NCBI GenBank assembly: GCA_023411175.1
Contig: JAEYPB010000069.1
Location: 1 to 15,883, forward strand
Origin: Bacillota bacterium
Lineage (GTDB): Bacteria; Bacillota; Clostridia; Christensenellales; Aristaeellaceae
Direction: 5' to 3'
DNA: 15,883 nucleotides
In this document: in pieces, positions 6,541 through 13,408 of the stretch
Layout: each line of letters begins with the position of its first letter
How positions within the stretch are numbered: the stretch's first letter is position 1
Position numbers and translations under genes: made by a program
The notes under the pieces: model-generated
Told to the model about the DNA's origin: nothing
Database searches by the model: none
Seen by the model: only the letters and a program-made list of their open reading frames with translations

Positions 6541-7791
6541 ATGCGCATCGGCTACGCTTGCCTTGCGATGGGCGTCAAGGGTTCGAAGCTCTCAAGCTGC
6601 ACGATGAAAAACGCGGACGCGGCACGCCTTGCCGCGCTGATCCGCCAAAACCTGTCCGCACTCGAGCGCATGGTGGACTACAACCTGGAAAACGGCATCC
6701 GCCTGTACAGGATATCCTCCGATCTGATCCCCTTCGGCTCCAGCCCTGTAAACCGGCTGGACTGGCTGGGGCTGTTTCATGAGGATTTCCATCGCATCGG
6801 GGAGAAAATCCGCACCGGTGGAATGCGCGTTTCGATGCATCCCGGGCAGTATACCGTGCCCGGCGCGCCGGACGAGGGCGTCGCCGCCCGGTCGGTCGAA
6901 GACCTCGCCTACCACGCCCACGTGCTGGACGCGCTGGGTACGGGCGCGGATTCCAAGATCATCCTGCACCTCGGCGGTGTGTACGGGGACAAGAAAACCG
7001 CGCTTGAGCGCTTCCGCGCGCGGTTTGACGGGCTGAAACCCGCCATCCGGCGGCGCATCGTCCTGGAAAACGATGAAAAGTGCTACAACATTGAAGATGC
7101 GCTGGAGACCGGCCTGCGCCTGAAAACGCCGGTGGTCTTCGACAACCTGCACCACGAGGTTAACCCCTCCGGCCCCCTCGACGCGCGTTATTGGATCGAC
7201 GCCTGCCGCGAAACCTGGCAGCCGCCGGACGGCCCGCAGAAGATCCACTATTCCCAGCAGGACCCGCTCAAAAAGCCCGGCGGCCACAGCGCGACCATCG
7301 GCGTCCGAAAGTTTTTGGATTTTGTCGAAGCGTCGGGCCGCGAGGATCTGGACATCATGCTGGAGGTCAAGGACAAGAACCTGTCCGCCGTCAAGTGCGC
7401 GCTGTGCGCGGCGCCAGCCGCCGCCCCCCTGATGCTGGAGCGGGAATGGGCGCGGTACAAGTACGCCGTCATGGAGCGCAGTCAGGCGGCATATCAGGAC
7501 ATCCGCGCGCTTTTTCGAAATGACCGCCCCTCCCCGCTCGCGTTTTACGAGCGGGTGGAGCGCGCGCTGAGCCTACCGGTGGAAGCGGACGGCGCGGCAA
7601 ACGCCGCCGAGCATGTCTGGGGGTACTTCAAAAAAAGCGCGACCGAAGCGGAAAAATCTTCCTTCTTCACGGCGCTCGGGCGCTATTGCGAAGGGCGCGG
7701 CACGCTGGAGACCGTCAAGCGCAGGCTGATGGCGCTGGCGGAGAAGTATGGATCGGACTATCTGGCGGAGGCCTACTACTTCTGGCTGTAG
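6541..7791 (+). CDS. uvsE: UV DNA damage endonuclease
   Basis: The 416-aa protein is a UvsE/UVDE-type TIM-barrel endonuclease, which nicks DNA 5' of UV photoproducts and some other lesions to start excision repair. It begins RIGYACLAMGV and shows the family metal ligands in order: MHPGQY (His100), ILHLGG (His143), VLEND (Glu176), FDNLHHEVNP (Asp201, His204), IHYSQQDP (His236) and MLEVKDK (Glu275, Lys277). About 125 residues follow the barrel as a helical C-terminal extension common in clostridial homologues. GGAGG (6531-6535) lies five bases before the ATG at 6541, which decides the start over ATGs at 6529 and further upstream. No CGAAC-N4-GTTCG LexA box is visible upstream. It is divergent from the Ca2+ ATPase and converges on fba. 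Confidence 0.93.
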   Translation: MRIGYACLAMGVKGSKLSSCTMKNADAARLAALIRQNLSALERMVDYNLENGIRLYRISSDLIPFGSSPVNRLDWLGLFHEDFHRIGEKIRTGGMRVSMHPGQYTVPGAPDEGVAARSVEDLAYHAHVLDALGTGADSKIILHLGGVYGDKKTALERFRARFDGLKPAIRRRIVLENDEKCYNIEDALETGLRLKTPVVFDNLHHEVNPSGPLDARYWIDACRETWQPPDGPQKIHYSQQDPLKKPGGHSATIGVRKFLDFVEASGREDLDIMLEVKDKNLSAVKCALCAAPAAAPLMLEREWARYKYAVMERSQAAYQDIRALFRNDRPSPLAFYERVERALSLPVEADGAANAAEHVWGYFKKSATEAEKSSFFTALGRYCEGRGTLETVKRRLMALAEKYGSDYLAEAYYFWL

Positions 7792-7824
7792 CTAGAATCC
7801 GACGGCCTTTCCCCGTGCAATCAA

Positions 7825-7868
7825 TGTATGAACCCCTGCCGCGCCTTTGCGCGGCAGGGGTTCATACA
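7825..7868. terminator. Perfect 20-bp hairpin between uvsE and fba
   Basis: Bases 7825-7844 are perfectly complementary to 7849-7868 with the loop CTTT. It follows the uvsE stop by 33 bases and is most likely its terminator. It lacks a U-tract on both sides. Confidence 0.7.
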
Positions 7869-7870
7869 CC

Positions 7871-7902
7871 TACGGCCCGAACCGCAAAGGGTTCGGGCCG
7901 TA
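7871..7902. terminator. Perfect 13-bp hairpin after fba
   Basis: Bases 7871-7883 pair perfectly with 7890-7902, loop 7884-7889. It begins 15 bases past the leftward fba stop and two bases from the larger hairpin, so the two converging genes each appear to have their own. No U-tract is present. Confidence 0.7.
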
Positions 7903-7916
7903 CAAAGATCTGTAAC

Positions 7917-8870
7917 TTAGGCCTTGCCGTTGCAGCCCAGCACGTTGACCAGCTTGTGCTTGACCATCGCCTTGATGTTCTCGCGGGCGGGCTTCAGGTA
8001 CTGGCGCGGGTCGAAGTGATCCGGATGATCCGCAAAGTACTTGCGGATGGTGCCGGTCATGGCGAGGCGCAGGTCGGAGTCGATGTTGATCTTGCAGACG
8101 GCGGAGGTAGCGGCCTGGCGCAGCATCTCCTCGGGGATGCCGATGGCGTCGGGCATCTTGCCGCCGTTCTCGTTGATCATCTTCACGTACTCGGGGATGA
8201 CGCTGGAGGCGCCGTGCAGCACGATCGGGAAGCCGGGCAGGCGCTTGACGATCTCGTCGAGGATGTCAAATCGCAGCTGCGGGTTCTGGCCGGGCTTGAA
8301 CTTGTAGGCGCCGTGGCTGGTGCCGATGGCGATCGCCAGCGAGTCCACGCCGGTGCGGGAGACGAACTCCTCCACTTCCTCGGGGCGGGTGTAGGAAGCG
8401 TCTTCGGCGGAAACATTGACCTTGTCCTCGATGCCGGCCAGGCGGCCCAACTCGCCCTCGACGACCACGCCGTGATCGTGGGCGTATTCGACGACCTGAC
8501 GGGTCAGCTTGATGTTGTCATCAAAGGAGTGGTGCGAACCGTCGATCATGACGGAGGTAAAGCCGCCGTCGATGCAGGATTTGCACAGCTCGAAGGTGTC
8601 GCCGTGGTCCAGGTGCACGCAGATGGGCAGGTCGAAACCGGCGGTCTGCTCGGCGTCGAGCAGCGCAGCCTCGATCAGCTTCATCAGGTATACGTGCTTG
8701 GCGTACTTGCGGGCGCCCGACGAAACCTGCAGGATCAGCGGGGCCTTTTCTTCCATCGCCGCCTCGGTGATGCCCTGGATGATTTCCATGTTGTTGACAT
8801 TGAAAGCGCCAATGGCATAGCCGCCGGCATAGGCTTTCTTGAACATTTCGGTGGAGGTAACAAGCGCCAT
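7917..8870 (-). CDS. fba: Class II fructose-1,6-bisphosphate aldolase
   Basis: The 317-aa zinc aldolase cleaves fructose 1,6-bisphosphate to dihydroxyacetone phosphate and glyceraldehyde 3-phosphate, and runs in reverse in gluconeogenesis. Diagnostic sites are GAFNVNN (21-27), HLDHGD (86-91, catalytic Asp88 and zinc ligand His89), the EGELG loop (138-142), GTSHGAYK (183-190, His186) and LHGASS (218-223, His219). DSDLRLA near residue 264 closes the phosphate site. The length fits the bacterial fbaA class. AAAGGAG lies eight bases before the ATG, and a near-consensus promoter stands upstream, so it appears to be transcribed alone and strongly. It ends at its own hairpin. Confidence 0.96.
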   Translation of the reverse strand: MALVTSTEMFKKAYAGGYAIGAFNVNNMEIIQGITEAAMEEKAPLILQVSSGARKYAKHVYLMKLIEAALLDAEQTAGFDLPICVHLDHGDTFELCKSCIDGGFTSVMIDGSHHSFDDNIKLTRQVVEYAHDHGVVVEGELGRLAGIEDKVNVSAEDASYTRPEEVEEFVSRTGVDSLAIAIGTSHGAYKFKPGQNPQLRFDILDEIVKRLPGFPIVLHGASSVIPEYVKMINENGGKMPDAIGIPEEMLRQAATSAVCKINIDSDLRLAMTGTIRKYFADHPDHFDPRQYLKPARENIKAMVKHKLVNVLGCNGKA

Positions 8871-8903
8871 GATCAACACTCCTTTAAACTCTATCCGCAG
8901 AAA

Positions 8904-8932
8904 ATTATAACAGTCCCCATTGTAAAAATCAA
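8904..8932 (-). promoter_or_regulatory. Promoter of fba
   Basis: Read leftward: TTGATT (8932-8927), exactly 17 bases, then a perfect TATAAT (8909-8904), 33 bases from the start codon. This is a strong vegetative promoter, as expected for a glycolytic gene. Confidence 0.85.
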
Positions 8933-9168
8933 GCACAGGCGCGTCCAACGCGCAATCTTTCGACGCGACAGGCCTTTTTCCGGCGCTTTCTTTGCCGAAT
9001 GGCGCGCGGACAAGGGATAGCATATGCAGCGGACAGGTTTTGCAAACAACTTGGCGGCGGAAGGCTCCGCCGCTCCTTCGAAAGACCGGAGGCGCGTGGA
9101 TTTTGCTTTAGCCCAAGTAACATTTTCTATACATCGGCCGCGACAAGATTAAAGTTCTGCCTGAGCGC

Positions 9169-9198
9169 GAAGGCCGCGGTTTCCTGCGGCCTTCTTTT
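9169..9198. terminator. Hairpin after the lyxose isomerase gene
   Basis: GAAGGCCGC (9169-9177) pairs with GCGGCCTTC (9186-9194), loop of eight. It lies 16 bases past the leftward stop codon, but its T-run (9195-9198) is on the rightward side. Termination of the isomerase gene is the likeliest use; a rightward transcript is the alternative. Confidence 0.55.
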
Positions 9199-9210
9199 GT
9201 ACGGACATTC

Positions 9211-9894
9211 CTACACCAGTACGTCGTATTCGTTGCACAGCGGGGAGAGCGGCGCCTCGTCCTCCTCGATTTTCGCAAAGCGCGACGTGTTTTCCAGAAA
9301 GTAGTTGTCGGTCACGTCGTCGTTGATGGCGGAAACCTCGCCCACCACCAAATCGCCCGATCCGGGCTTGGGCCCAAAGATGTGCGCGATGTAGGGCGTC
9401 AGCGAAATGCTCCCGCCGGGCTGGATCAGGATCTCCTCGCCGGGCTTGTAGATGTGCAGGATGCCGTCCTGCCATACGGAGACGCCTTCGTCGGTGGCTT
9501 TCCCGGTGTCCGGGTCCACCGCCCAGAGGAACACCTGCAGCGTGCCGCCGGTGCGGTTGATGATGTCCTCGGTCTTCATCACGTGGTAGTGCTTGGGCAG
9601 GCGCTGCCCGTCCTTCATCAGGATGTACTTCTCGCAGTAGGGGACGCCGATGGACTTGTCCTCCAGGCTGCCGTTTCGAGCCGTGTACAGAACCGCGCCC
9701 ACCTTGTTGAAATCGCCCATGCCGAAGTCGGAGATGTCCCACCCCAGCATAACCTTGCGGACGGTGGTGAGCTCCTCGGCGTGCGCCTTCCACTCGCCCG
9801 TAGACCAGTATGCGTAAAGTGGCAGGCGGATATTGCTCTTGCCCAGAAGCGCTCTTGCCCACTCGAGCGCGGCGTTAATCTCGGACCGCTTCAT
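9211..9894 (-). CDS. D-lyxose isomerase (sugar isomerase, cupin fold)
   Basis: The 227-aa protein matches the D-lyxose ketol-isomerase family, which interconverts D-lyxose with D-xylulose and often D-mannose with D-fructose. The cupin metal site is visible: His102 and His104 in KHYHVMK, Glu109 in KTEDIINR, and His171 in YIAHIFGP, in the spacing known for the E. coli O157 enzyme. GMGDFNKVG (58-66) is also typical. The start at 9894 has GGGAGG nine bases upstream. A nearer ATG at 9899 is in another frame and gives only Met-Ala-stop, overlapping the true start. It has its own -10 box and downstream hairpin, so it is probably a single-gene unit; no kinase or sugar transporter is beside it to fix the substrate. 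Confidence 0.9.
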   Translation of the reverse strand: MKRSEINAALEWARALLGKSNIRLPLYAYWSTGEWKAHAEELTTVRKVMLGWDISDFGMGDFNKVGAVLYTARNGSLEDKSIGVPYCEKYILMKDGQRLPKHYHVMKTEDIINRTGGTLQVFLWAVDPDTGKATDEGVSVWQDGILHIYKPGEEILIQPGGSISLTPYIAHIFGPKPGSGDLVVGEVSAINDDVTDNYFLENTSRFAKIEEDEAPLSPLCNEYDVLV

Positions 9895-9928
9895 GCCATG
9901 TCGCCTCCCTTTTGCTTATTCAAATGCC

Positions 9929-9934
9929 ATTATA
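9929..9934 (-). promoter_or_regulatory. -10 box of the lyxose isomerase gene
   Basis: A perfect TATAAT reads leftward 34 bases before the start codon. No good -35 is found 16-18 bases upstream, which suggests an activated promoter. Confidence 0.6.
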
Positions 9935-9987
9935 GCATTTTACGGAAGAAAAGACCATAGCCCGGGCTGACATTCTCCAACGCAAGA

Positions 9988-10017
9988 GCTCCGCGCTTCG
10001 AAAGCGAAGCGCGGAGC
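9988..10017. terminator. Perfect 13-bp hairpin after eno
   Basis: Bases 9988-10000 pair with 10005-10017, loop AAAG. It starts 18 bases after the leftward eno stop codon. Again there is only a weak T-tail (TCTTG read leftward). Confidence 0.75.
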
Positions 10018-10035
10018 CTTGAATGCCTGAAGGGA

Positions 10036-11313
10036 TTACTTTGTGCCGCTCAGCGCGGACTTGCCCGGGAAGGACGCGACGCCGTCCAACGCCTCCTCAA
10101 TGCGGAGCAGTTGGTTGTACTTGGCCACGCGCTCGGTGCGGCAGGGCGCGCCGCTCTTGATCTGCCCGGCGTTGACCGCCACGGAGAGATCCGCCAGCGT
10201 GGTATCCTCGGTCTCGCCGGAGCGGTGTGAGACGACCGCCGCATACCCGGCGCGCTGCGCCGTGCGGATGGTTTCGAGGGTTTCGGTCAGCGTGCCGATC
10301 TGGTTGAGCTTGATCAGGATCGCGTTGGCGACGCCCTTCTCGATGCCCTTTTTGAGAATCTCGACGTTGGTGACGAACAGGTCGTCGCCCACCAACTGCA
10401 CCCTGTCGCCCAGGCGCTTCGTCAGCTCCGCCCAGCCATCCCAGTCCATTTCGGACAGGCCGTCCTCGATCGACACGATTGGGTAGCGGTTCGCCCAGTC
10501 CTCATACAGCGCGACCATCTCGGCGGAGGTCTTCTTCGCGCCGTCGAAGTTGTAGTGGCCGTCTTCGTAGAATTCCGACGCCGCGGGGTCCAGCGCGATG
10601 AAAATGTCCTTGCCGGGCTCATATCCGGCCTTCTTCGTGGCCTCGACAATCAGCTTCAGCGCTTCCTCGTTGTTCTTGAGGTCGGGCGCGAACCCGCCCT
10701 CGTCGCCCACGGCGGTGGACATGCCCTTTTCATGGATGACGCCCTTGAGCGCCTGGTAGACCTCCGCGCAGACGCGCAACGCCTCCTCGAAGCGCTTCGC
10801 GCCCAGCGGCATGATCATGAATTCCTGTACGTCCACGTTGTTGTCGGCGTGCTTGCCGCCGTTTAGGATGTTCATCATCGGCGCGGGCAGTATGTGGGCG
10901 TCGGCGCCGCCCAGGTAGCGGTAAAGCGGTACGTACAATTCCTCCGCCGCCGCGTGGGCCGCCGCCAGCGATGCGCCCAGGATGGCGTTGGCGCCCAGGC
11001 GGGACTTGTTCTTCGTGCCGTCGAGGGCGATCAGCGCCGCATCGATGGCGCGCTGGTCTGTGACCTCCATCCCCTTCAGCCTCGGCGCGATCTCCTTGAA
11101 GGCCTCGGTCACGACGCCCTTCACGCCCTTGCCGTGGTAGCGCTTCTTGTCGCCGTCCCGCTTCTCCAGCGCCTCCAAAGAGCCCGTGGACGCGCCGGAA
11201 GGCACCGCCGCCCTGCCCATCGCGCCGTCCTCGGTCAGTACGTCCACCTCGATCGTCGGGTTGCCGCGGGAATCCAGAATCTCTCTCGCCTTGACATCGA
11301 TAATCTTTGACAT
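10036..11313 (-). CDS. eno: Enolase
   Basis: The 425-aa enzyme dehydrates 2-phosphoglycerate to phosphoenolpyruvate in glycolysis. It is full length, and all key residues are present: SGASTG loop (39-44), catalytic Glu205 in GDEGGF, Mg2+ ligands Asp242, Glu283 and Asp310, catalytic Lys335 in the signature LIKLNQIGTLTE, and SHRSGETED (362-370). The second active-site Lys is in QIKSGAP (Lys386). GGAGG stands seven bases before the ATG. The upstream region is the unusual hairpin-rich interval, and I found neither a clear promoter nor the conserved core of a fluoride riboswitch there. A hairpin follows the stop codon. Confidence 0.97.
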   Translation of the reverse strand: MSKIIDVKAREILDSRGNPTIEVDVLTEDGAMGRAAVPSGASTGSLEALEKRDGDKKRYHGKGVKGVVTEAFKEIAPRLKGMEVTDQRAIDAALIALDGTKNKSRLGANAILGASLAAAHAAAEELYVPLYRYLGGADAHILPAPMMNILNGGKHADNNVDVQEFMIMPLGAKRFEEALRVCAEVYQALKGVIHEKGMSTAVGDEGGFAPDLKNNEEALKLIVEATKKAGYEPGKDIFIALDPAASEFYEDGHYNFDGAKKTSAEMVALYEDWANRYPIVSIEDGLSEMDWDGWAELTKRLGDRVQLVGDDLFVTNVEILKKGIEKGVANAILIKLNQIGTLTETLETIRTAQRAGYAAVVSHRSGETEDTTLADLSVAVNAGQIKSGAPCRTERVAKYNQLLRIEEALDGVASFPGKSALSGTK

Positions 11314-11492
11314 GTTGCATCCTCCAAATATCGGGCGCCCGTTGGGATCGCCTTGCTTTCACCAATAAAAATACCCAAAAACGGCCCGGAAATATCACGT
11401 CGCAGGAAAGAATTTCATCGTTTATGATCCCGGGACAAAAGGCGCGCCATATTGCCCTTATGCAAAACGACGACAGGCCTTTGGGCCTCAAG

Positions 11493-11577
11493 GCATCGAA
11501 AAACCCTTCGGTTTTTCCGATGCAAAGGAAAGAGCCTGCGTGCGCCTGAAATCCTTCGGGATTTCCGCGCGGCGCAC
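11493..11577. repeat. Composite two-hairpin intergenic repeat, copy B
   Basis: A first hairpin pairs GCATCGAAAAACC (11493-11505) with GGTTTTT-C-CGATGC (11510-11523). The linker AAAGGAAAGAGCC follows, then a second hairpin with outer arms GTGCGCC/GGCGCAC (11540-11546/11571-11577) and inner arms GAAATCC/GGATTTC closed by a C(TTCG)G tetraloop. It matches copy A at 997-1069 in order, orientation and much of the sequence. Confidence 0.65.
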
Positions 11578-11590
11578 TGACCAAAGGTGT

Positions 11591-11629
11591 GGATAGCGCC
11601 ACCAATTTTTGCACTGGTGGCCGCTATCC
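11591..11629. repeat. 14-bp hairpin in the eno upstream interval
   Basis: GGATAGCG-CCACCA (11591-11604) pairs with TGGTGG-C-CGCTATCC (11615-11629), with one bulged C and the loop ATTTTTGCAC. It is too far from either gene to be an ordinary terminator of eno's neighbour. Confidence 0.6.
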
Positions 11630-11630
11630 C

Positions 11631-11657
11631 GTGCCCGGCGTACACGCCGCCGGGCAC
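11631..11657. repeat. Perfect 10-bp hairpin in the eno upstream interval
   Basis: GTGCCCGGCG (11631-11640) pairs perfectly with CGCCGGGCAC (11648-11657), loop TACACGC. It abuts the preceding hairpin with one base between them, so the two could stack. Confidence 0.6.
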
Positions 11658-11700
11658 GATTGAACCCCGCGGAGACTTTGTTGATGGTCTGAGGCCTTTG

Positions 11701-11725
11701 GGTCTTCCGCTACCGGAGGAAGACC
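11701..11725. promoter_or_regulatory. Hairpin spanning the chrA stop codon
   Basis: GGTCTTCC (11701-11708) pairs with GGAAGACC (11718-11725); the nine-base loop contains the TAG stop codon of the last ChrA gene (11710-11712). It may end the operon transcript or protect its 3' end. No U-tract follows. Confidence 0.45.
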
Positions 11726-12276
11726 GCGCCCGCGATTCCCGCGGCCGCCGTCAAAAGGATCGGGTCCACGCGGAAGCGGATGTTGAGCACCGCCACCGCC
11801 GCGAAGACGAGAAGCGCGCCCAGGTTGACCGCGTGGGCGGGATTTGATACGATTTCGGTAAGGGAGGCGTCCGGCGCGATCACCTCCATGGCGATGACCG
11901 CCGCGGCCGCCGCGATCAGCCCCACCGCCGCGGGCTTTACGCCCGCCAGCACGCCGGACATGATCCGGTTTTTCCGGTAGAGGTCGATAAAGCGCATGAC
12001 CAGCGACACGATCAGGAACGAGGGCAGCATCACGCCCACCGTCGCCGCCAGCGAGCCCCAAAAGCCCGCGTGCAGGTACCCCACGTAGGTCGCCGCGTTG
12101 ATGGCGATAGGCCCGGGAACCACCATGTCCAGCACATTCAGGTCGGCGATCTGCTCGATCGTGACCGAAAAACCCCGCGCCGAAGCGATGATCAGGGACA
12201 TCATGCCGTAGCCGCCGCCAAACCCCGTGACGCCGACCTTCATAAAGGCCAGAAGCAGCTGTACAATTTCGCTCAT
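11710..12276 (-). CDS. chrA: Chromate transporter family protein, second half-size subunit
   Basis: The 188-aa protein is a single CHR domain. Family marks are FMKVGVTGFGGGYGMM (11-26) and VPGPIAINAATYVGY (53-67), followed by several hydrophobic membrane segments. CHR proteins expel chromate and possibly other oxyanions; in firmicutes two half-size proteins usually act together as a heterodimer. It starts inside its partner's stop codon (ATGA overlap at 12273-12276), which implies translational coupling and equal dosage. It is the last gene of the DUF1801-DUF1697-ChrA-ChrA operon. Chromate as natural substrate is not shown by the sequence; sulfate-like anions are possible. Confidence 0.9.
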   Translation of the reverse strand: MSEIVQLLLAFMKVGVTGFGGGYGMMSLIIASARGFSVTIEQIADLNVLDMVVPGPIAINAATYVGYLHAGFWGSLAATVGVMLPSFLIVSLVMRFIDLYRKNRIMSGVLAGVKPAAVGLIAAAAAVIAMEVIAPDASLTEIVSNPAHAVNLGALLVFAAVAVLNIRFRVDPILLTAAAGIAGAVFLR

Positions 12277-12833
12277 TTCGCCTCACGCTCCTTGAACCGC
12301 TGGTACAGATAGCCCGCCGCGGCCGCCGCCAGCACCACCAGCGGCGCGCTGACGGAGGTGAACGCGATCAGCACGAAGGCCGCGAGCATCATCGCAACCG
12401 CGAAAGCGCCCTTGAGATTCCCGCGCCCCAGCGCGAACGCGCCGGAGAGCACCAGCGCCGCCGACGCCGCGCGCACGCCCCGAAACGCGCCGGCAAAGGC
12501 GCCCCCGCGAGGCACGAAGTTGAGGAGGATCGTAGCCACCAGCATGACCACGAAAGCCGAGATCGTCGCGCCGATCCCCGCGGCCAGCATCCCCAAAAAC
12601 CCCGCTGCCCGCCGCCCGATGAACAGCGCAATGTTCAGCCCGATCACGCCGGGCAGCGTCTGCGCCAGCGTCGCGTATTCAACAAAGTCTTCCTTAAGCA
12701 TCCATTTCTGGCGCTCCACCACGTCGCGCCGGATCACCGGGAGCATCGCGATGCCGCCCGCGAAGGTGAATGTACCCGCCTTAAAGAATACCCAAAAGAG
12801 ACTTCCCAGCGTTTTGAGTCCGGCCCTTTGCAT
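12273..12833 (-). CDS. chrA: Chromate transporter family protein, first half-size subunit
   Basis: The 186-aa protein is the partner CHR domain. It shows WVFFKAGTFTFAGGIAMLP near the N-terminus and LPGVIGLNIALFIGRRAAG in place of the PGPxAxNxA motif, then hydrophobic segments and a short basic-acidic tail (RFKEREAK). The start at 12833 has AAAGGA about seven bases upstream; the longer frame to 12953 lies within the DUF1697 gene and is not needed. It begins 24 bases after DUF1697 ends and overlaps the next gene by four bases. The pair resembles the adjacent chr3N/chr3C half-genes (ywrB/ywrA) of Bacillus. With antiparallel topologies the two would form one full anion transporter. Confidence 0.9.
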   Translation of the reverse strand: MQRAGLKTLGSLFWVFFKAGTFTFAGGIAMLPVIRRDVVERQKWMLKEDFVEYATLAQTLPGVIGLNIALFIGRRAAGFLGMLAAGIGATISAFVVMLVATILLNFVPRGGAFAGAFRGVRAASAALVLSGAFALGRGNLKGAFAVAMMLAAFVLIAFTSVSAPLVVLAAAAAGYLYQRFKEREAK

Positions 12834-12856
12834 GAACAATTCCTTTCTCGCAGGGC

Positions 12857-13408
12857 TCACGCCTCGATGAGGGCTGCGAGCTTCAGCACCGTATTCCAGT
12901 TTCGCACGGTGGCTCGGCTGTCCAGCCTGTCGAGCGCTGAAAACATCCTGCATTCGCGGATGCTGTGGTCAAGGAGCAGGTAGAGCATTCTCCCCGCGAC
13001 CGCGAAGGCCTCGCCCGGTTTCTTGAGCGCGGCGAACCGCTCGACCGCGTCCGCGCCCGGCGGCATGGACAGAAACGCCGCGTACAGGCTGGCTGCGTCG
13101 CCCGCCGCCGTCCTCGCTCGGGCGATCTCCTCCGCCGGAAAGGGCAAATTCTCGATGGCCTCGCGCAGTTCCGCCCCGCTTCGGACCAGCGCCGGGATCG
13201 GAAAGGCGAACCGCGCCTCAAGCGTGCGCTCGATCATCCCCTCCAGCGCGGCTTCCGACAGATCCGATGTAAACAGCGCGTTGCCGCTGTTCAGGTGCGT
13301 TCTGACCTCGGTCAGGCCCAGCCGTTCGAGTTCCGCCTTAAGCGCCGCCATCGGAACAGCCGTCCTTCCGCCCACGTTGACGCCGCGCAGGAGCGCTACG
13401 CAGCGCAC
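12857..13408 (-). CDS. DUF1697 family protein
   Basis: The 183-aa protein matches the DUF1697 family: it opens RCVALLRGVNVGG with a Pro-Met at 19-20, then a VRTHLNSGNALF stretch at 35-46 that is the family hallmark, and ends with a helical RNWNTVLKLAAL segment. No function has been established that I know of; it looks soluble and cytoplasmic. The start codon is GTG at 13408, fixed by the conserved N-terminus. It begins on the base directly after the DUF1801 stop (TGA-GTG), with a G-rich stretch just upstream, so translation is probably coupled. It sits second in the operon leading to the ChrA pair. Confidence 0.88.
   Translation of the reverse strand: MRCVALLRGVNVGGRTAVPMAALKAELERLGLTEVRTHLNSGNALFTSDLSEAALEGMIERTLEARFAFPIPALVRSGAELREAIENLPFPAEEIARARTAAGDAASLYAAFLSMPPGADAVERFAALKKPGEAFAVAGRMLYLLLDHSIRECRMFSALDRLDSRATVRNWNTVLKLAALIEA

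Larger units (their letters stand above)
8871..9210. other. 340-bp gene-free interval upstream of fba
   Basis: It holds the fba promoter and leader at the left, a perfect 8-bp hairpin (9054-9061/9066-9073, loop AGGC) in the middle, and the hairpin after the lyxose isomerase gene at the right. No open frame here has both a ribosome binding site and a protein-like sequence. I see no recognised RNA family. Confidence 0.6.
11314..11709. other. 396-bp hairpin-rich interval between the ChrA operon and eno
   Basis: No convincing gene is present. In order it holds the eno leader, a small AGGCC/GGCCT hairpin (11475-11488), copy B of the composite repeat, a 14-bp hairpin, a perfect 10-bp hairpin and a hairpin across the chrA stop codon. 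An open frame of 80 codons on the leftward strand (11415-11657) runs straight through these arms and looks like repeat, not protein. Such density of structure suggests stacked terminators plus a mobile or repeat-derived segment, or a non-coding RNA. Confidence 0.6.

Noticed and set aside
7686..9020. A 444-codon rightward open frame
   Set aside because: It begins inside uvsE in another frame, crosses two terminator hairpins and runs antisense to fba.
8871..9210. A known non-coding RNA such as 6S, SRP or tmRNA
   Set aside because: No conserved core, closing stem or tag-peptide segment of these families could be recognised in the interval.
11314..11460. Fluoride riboswitch ahead of enolase
   Set aside because: Enolase genes are known targets of this class, but I do not find the conserved pseudoknot segments or the CTGATGGC-CTAC-type core in the leader.
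11415..11657. An 80-codon leftward frame upstream of eno
   Set aside because: It consists of the arms of successive hairpins and the composite repeat; its sequence is repeat-derived and it has no good ribosome binding site.
12833..12953. Longer N-terminus for the first ChrA subunit
   Set aside because: The extension overlaps the end of the DUF1697 gene and lacks a ribosome binding site, whereas the ATG at 12833 has one and starts like the family.
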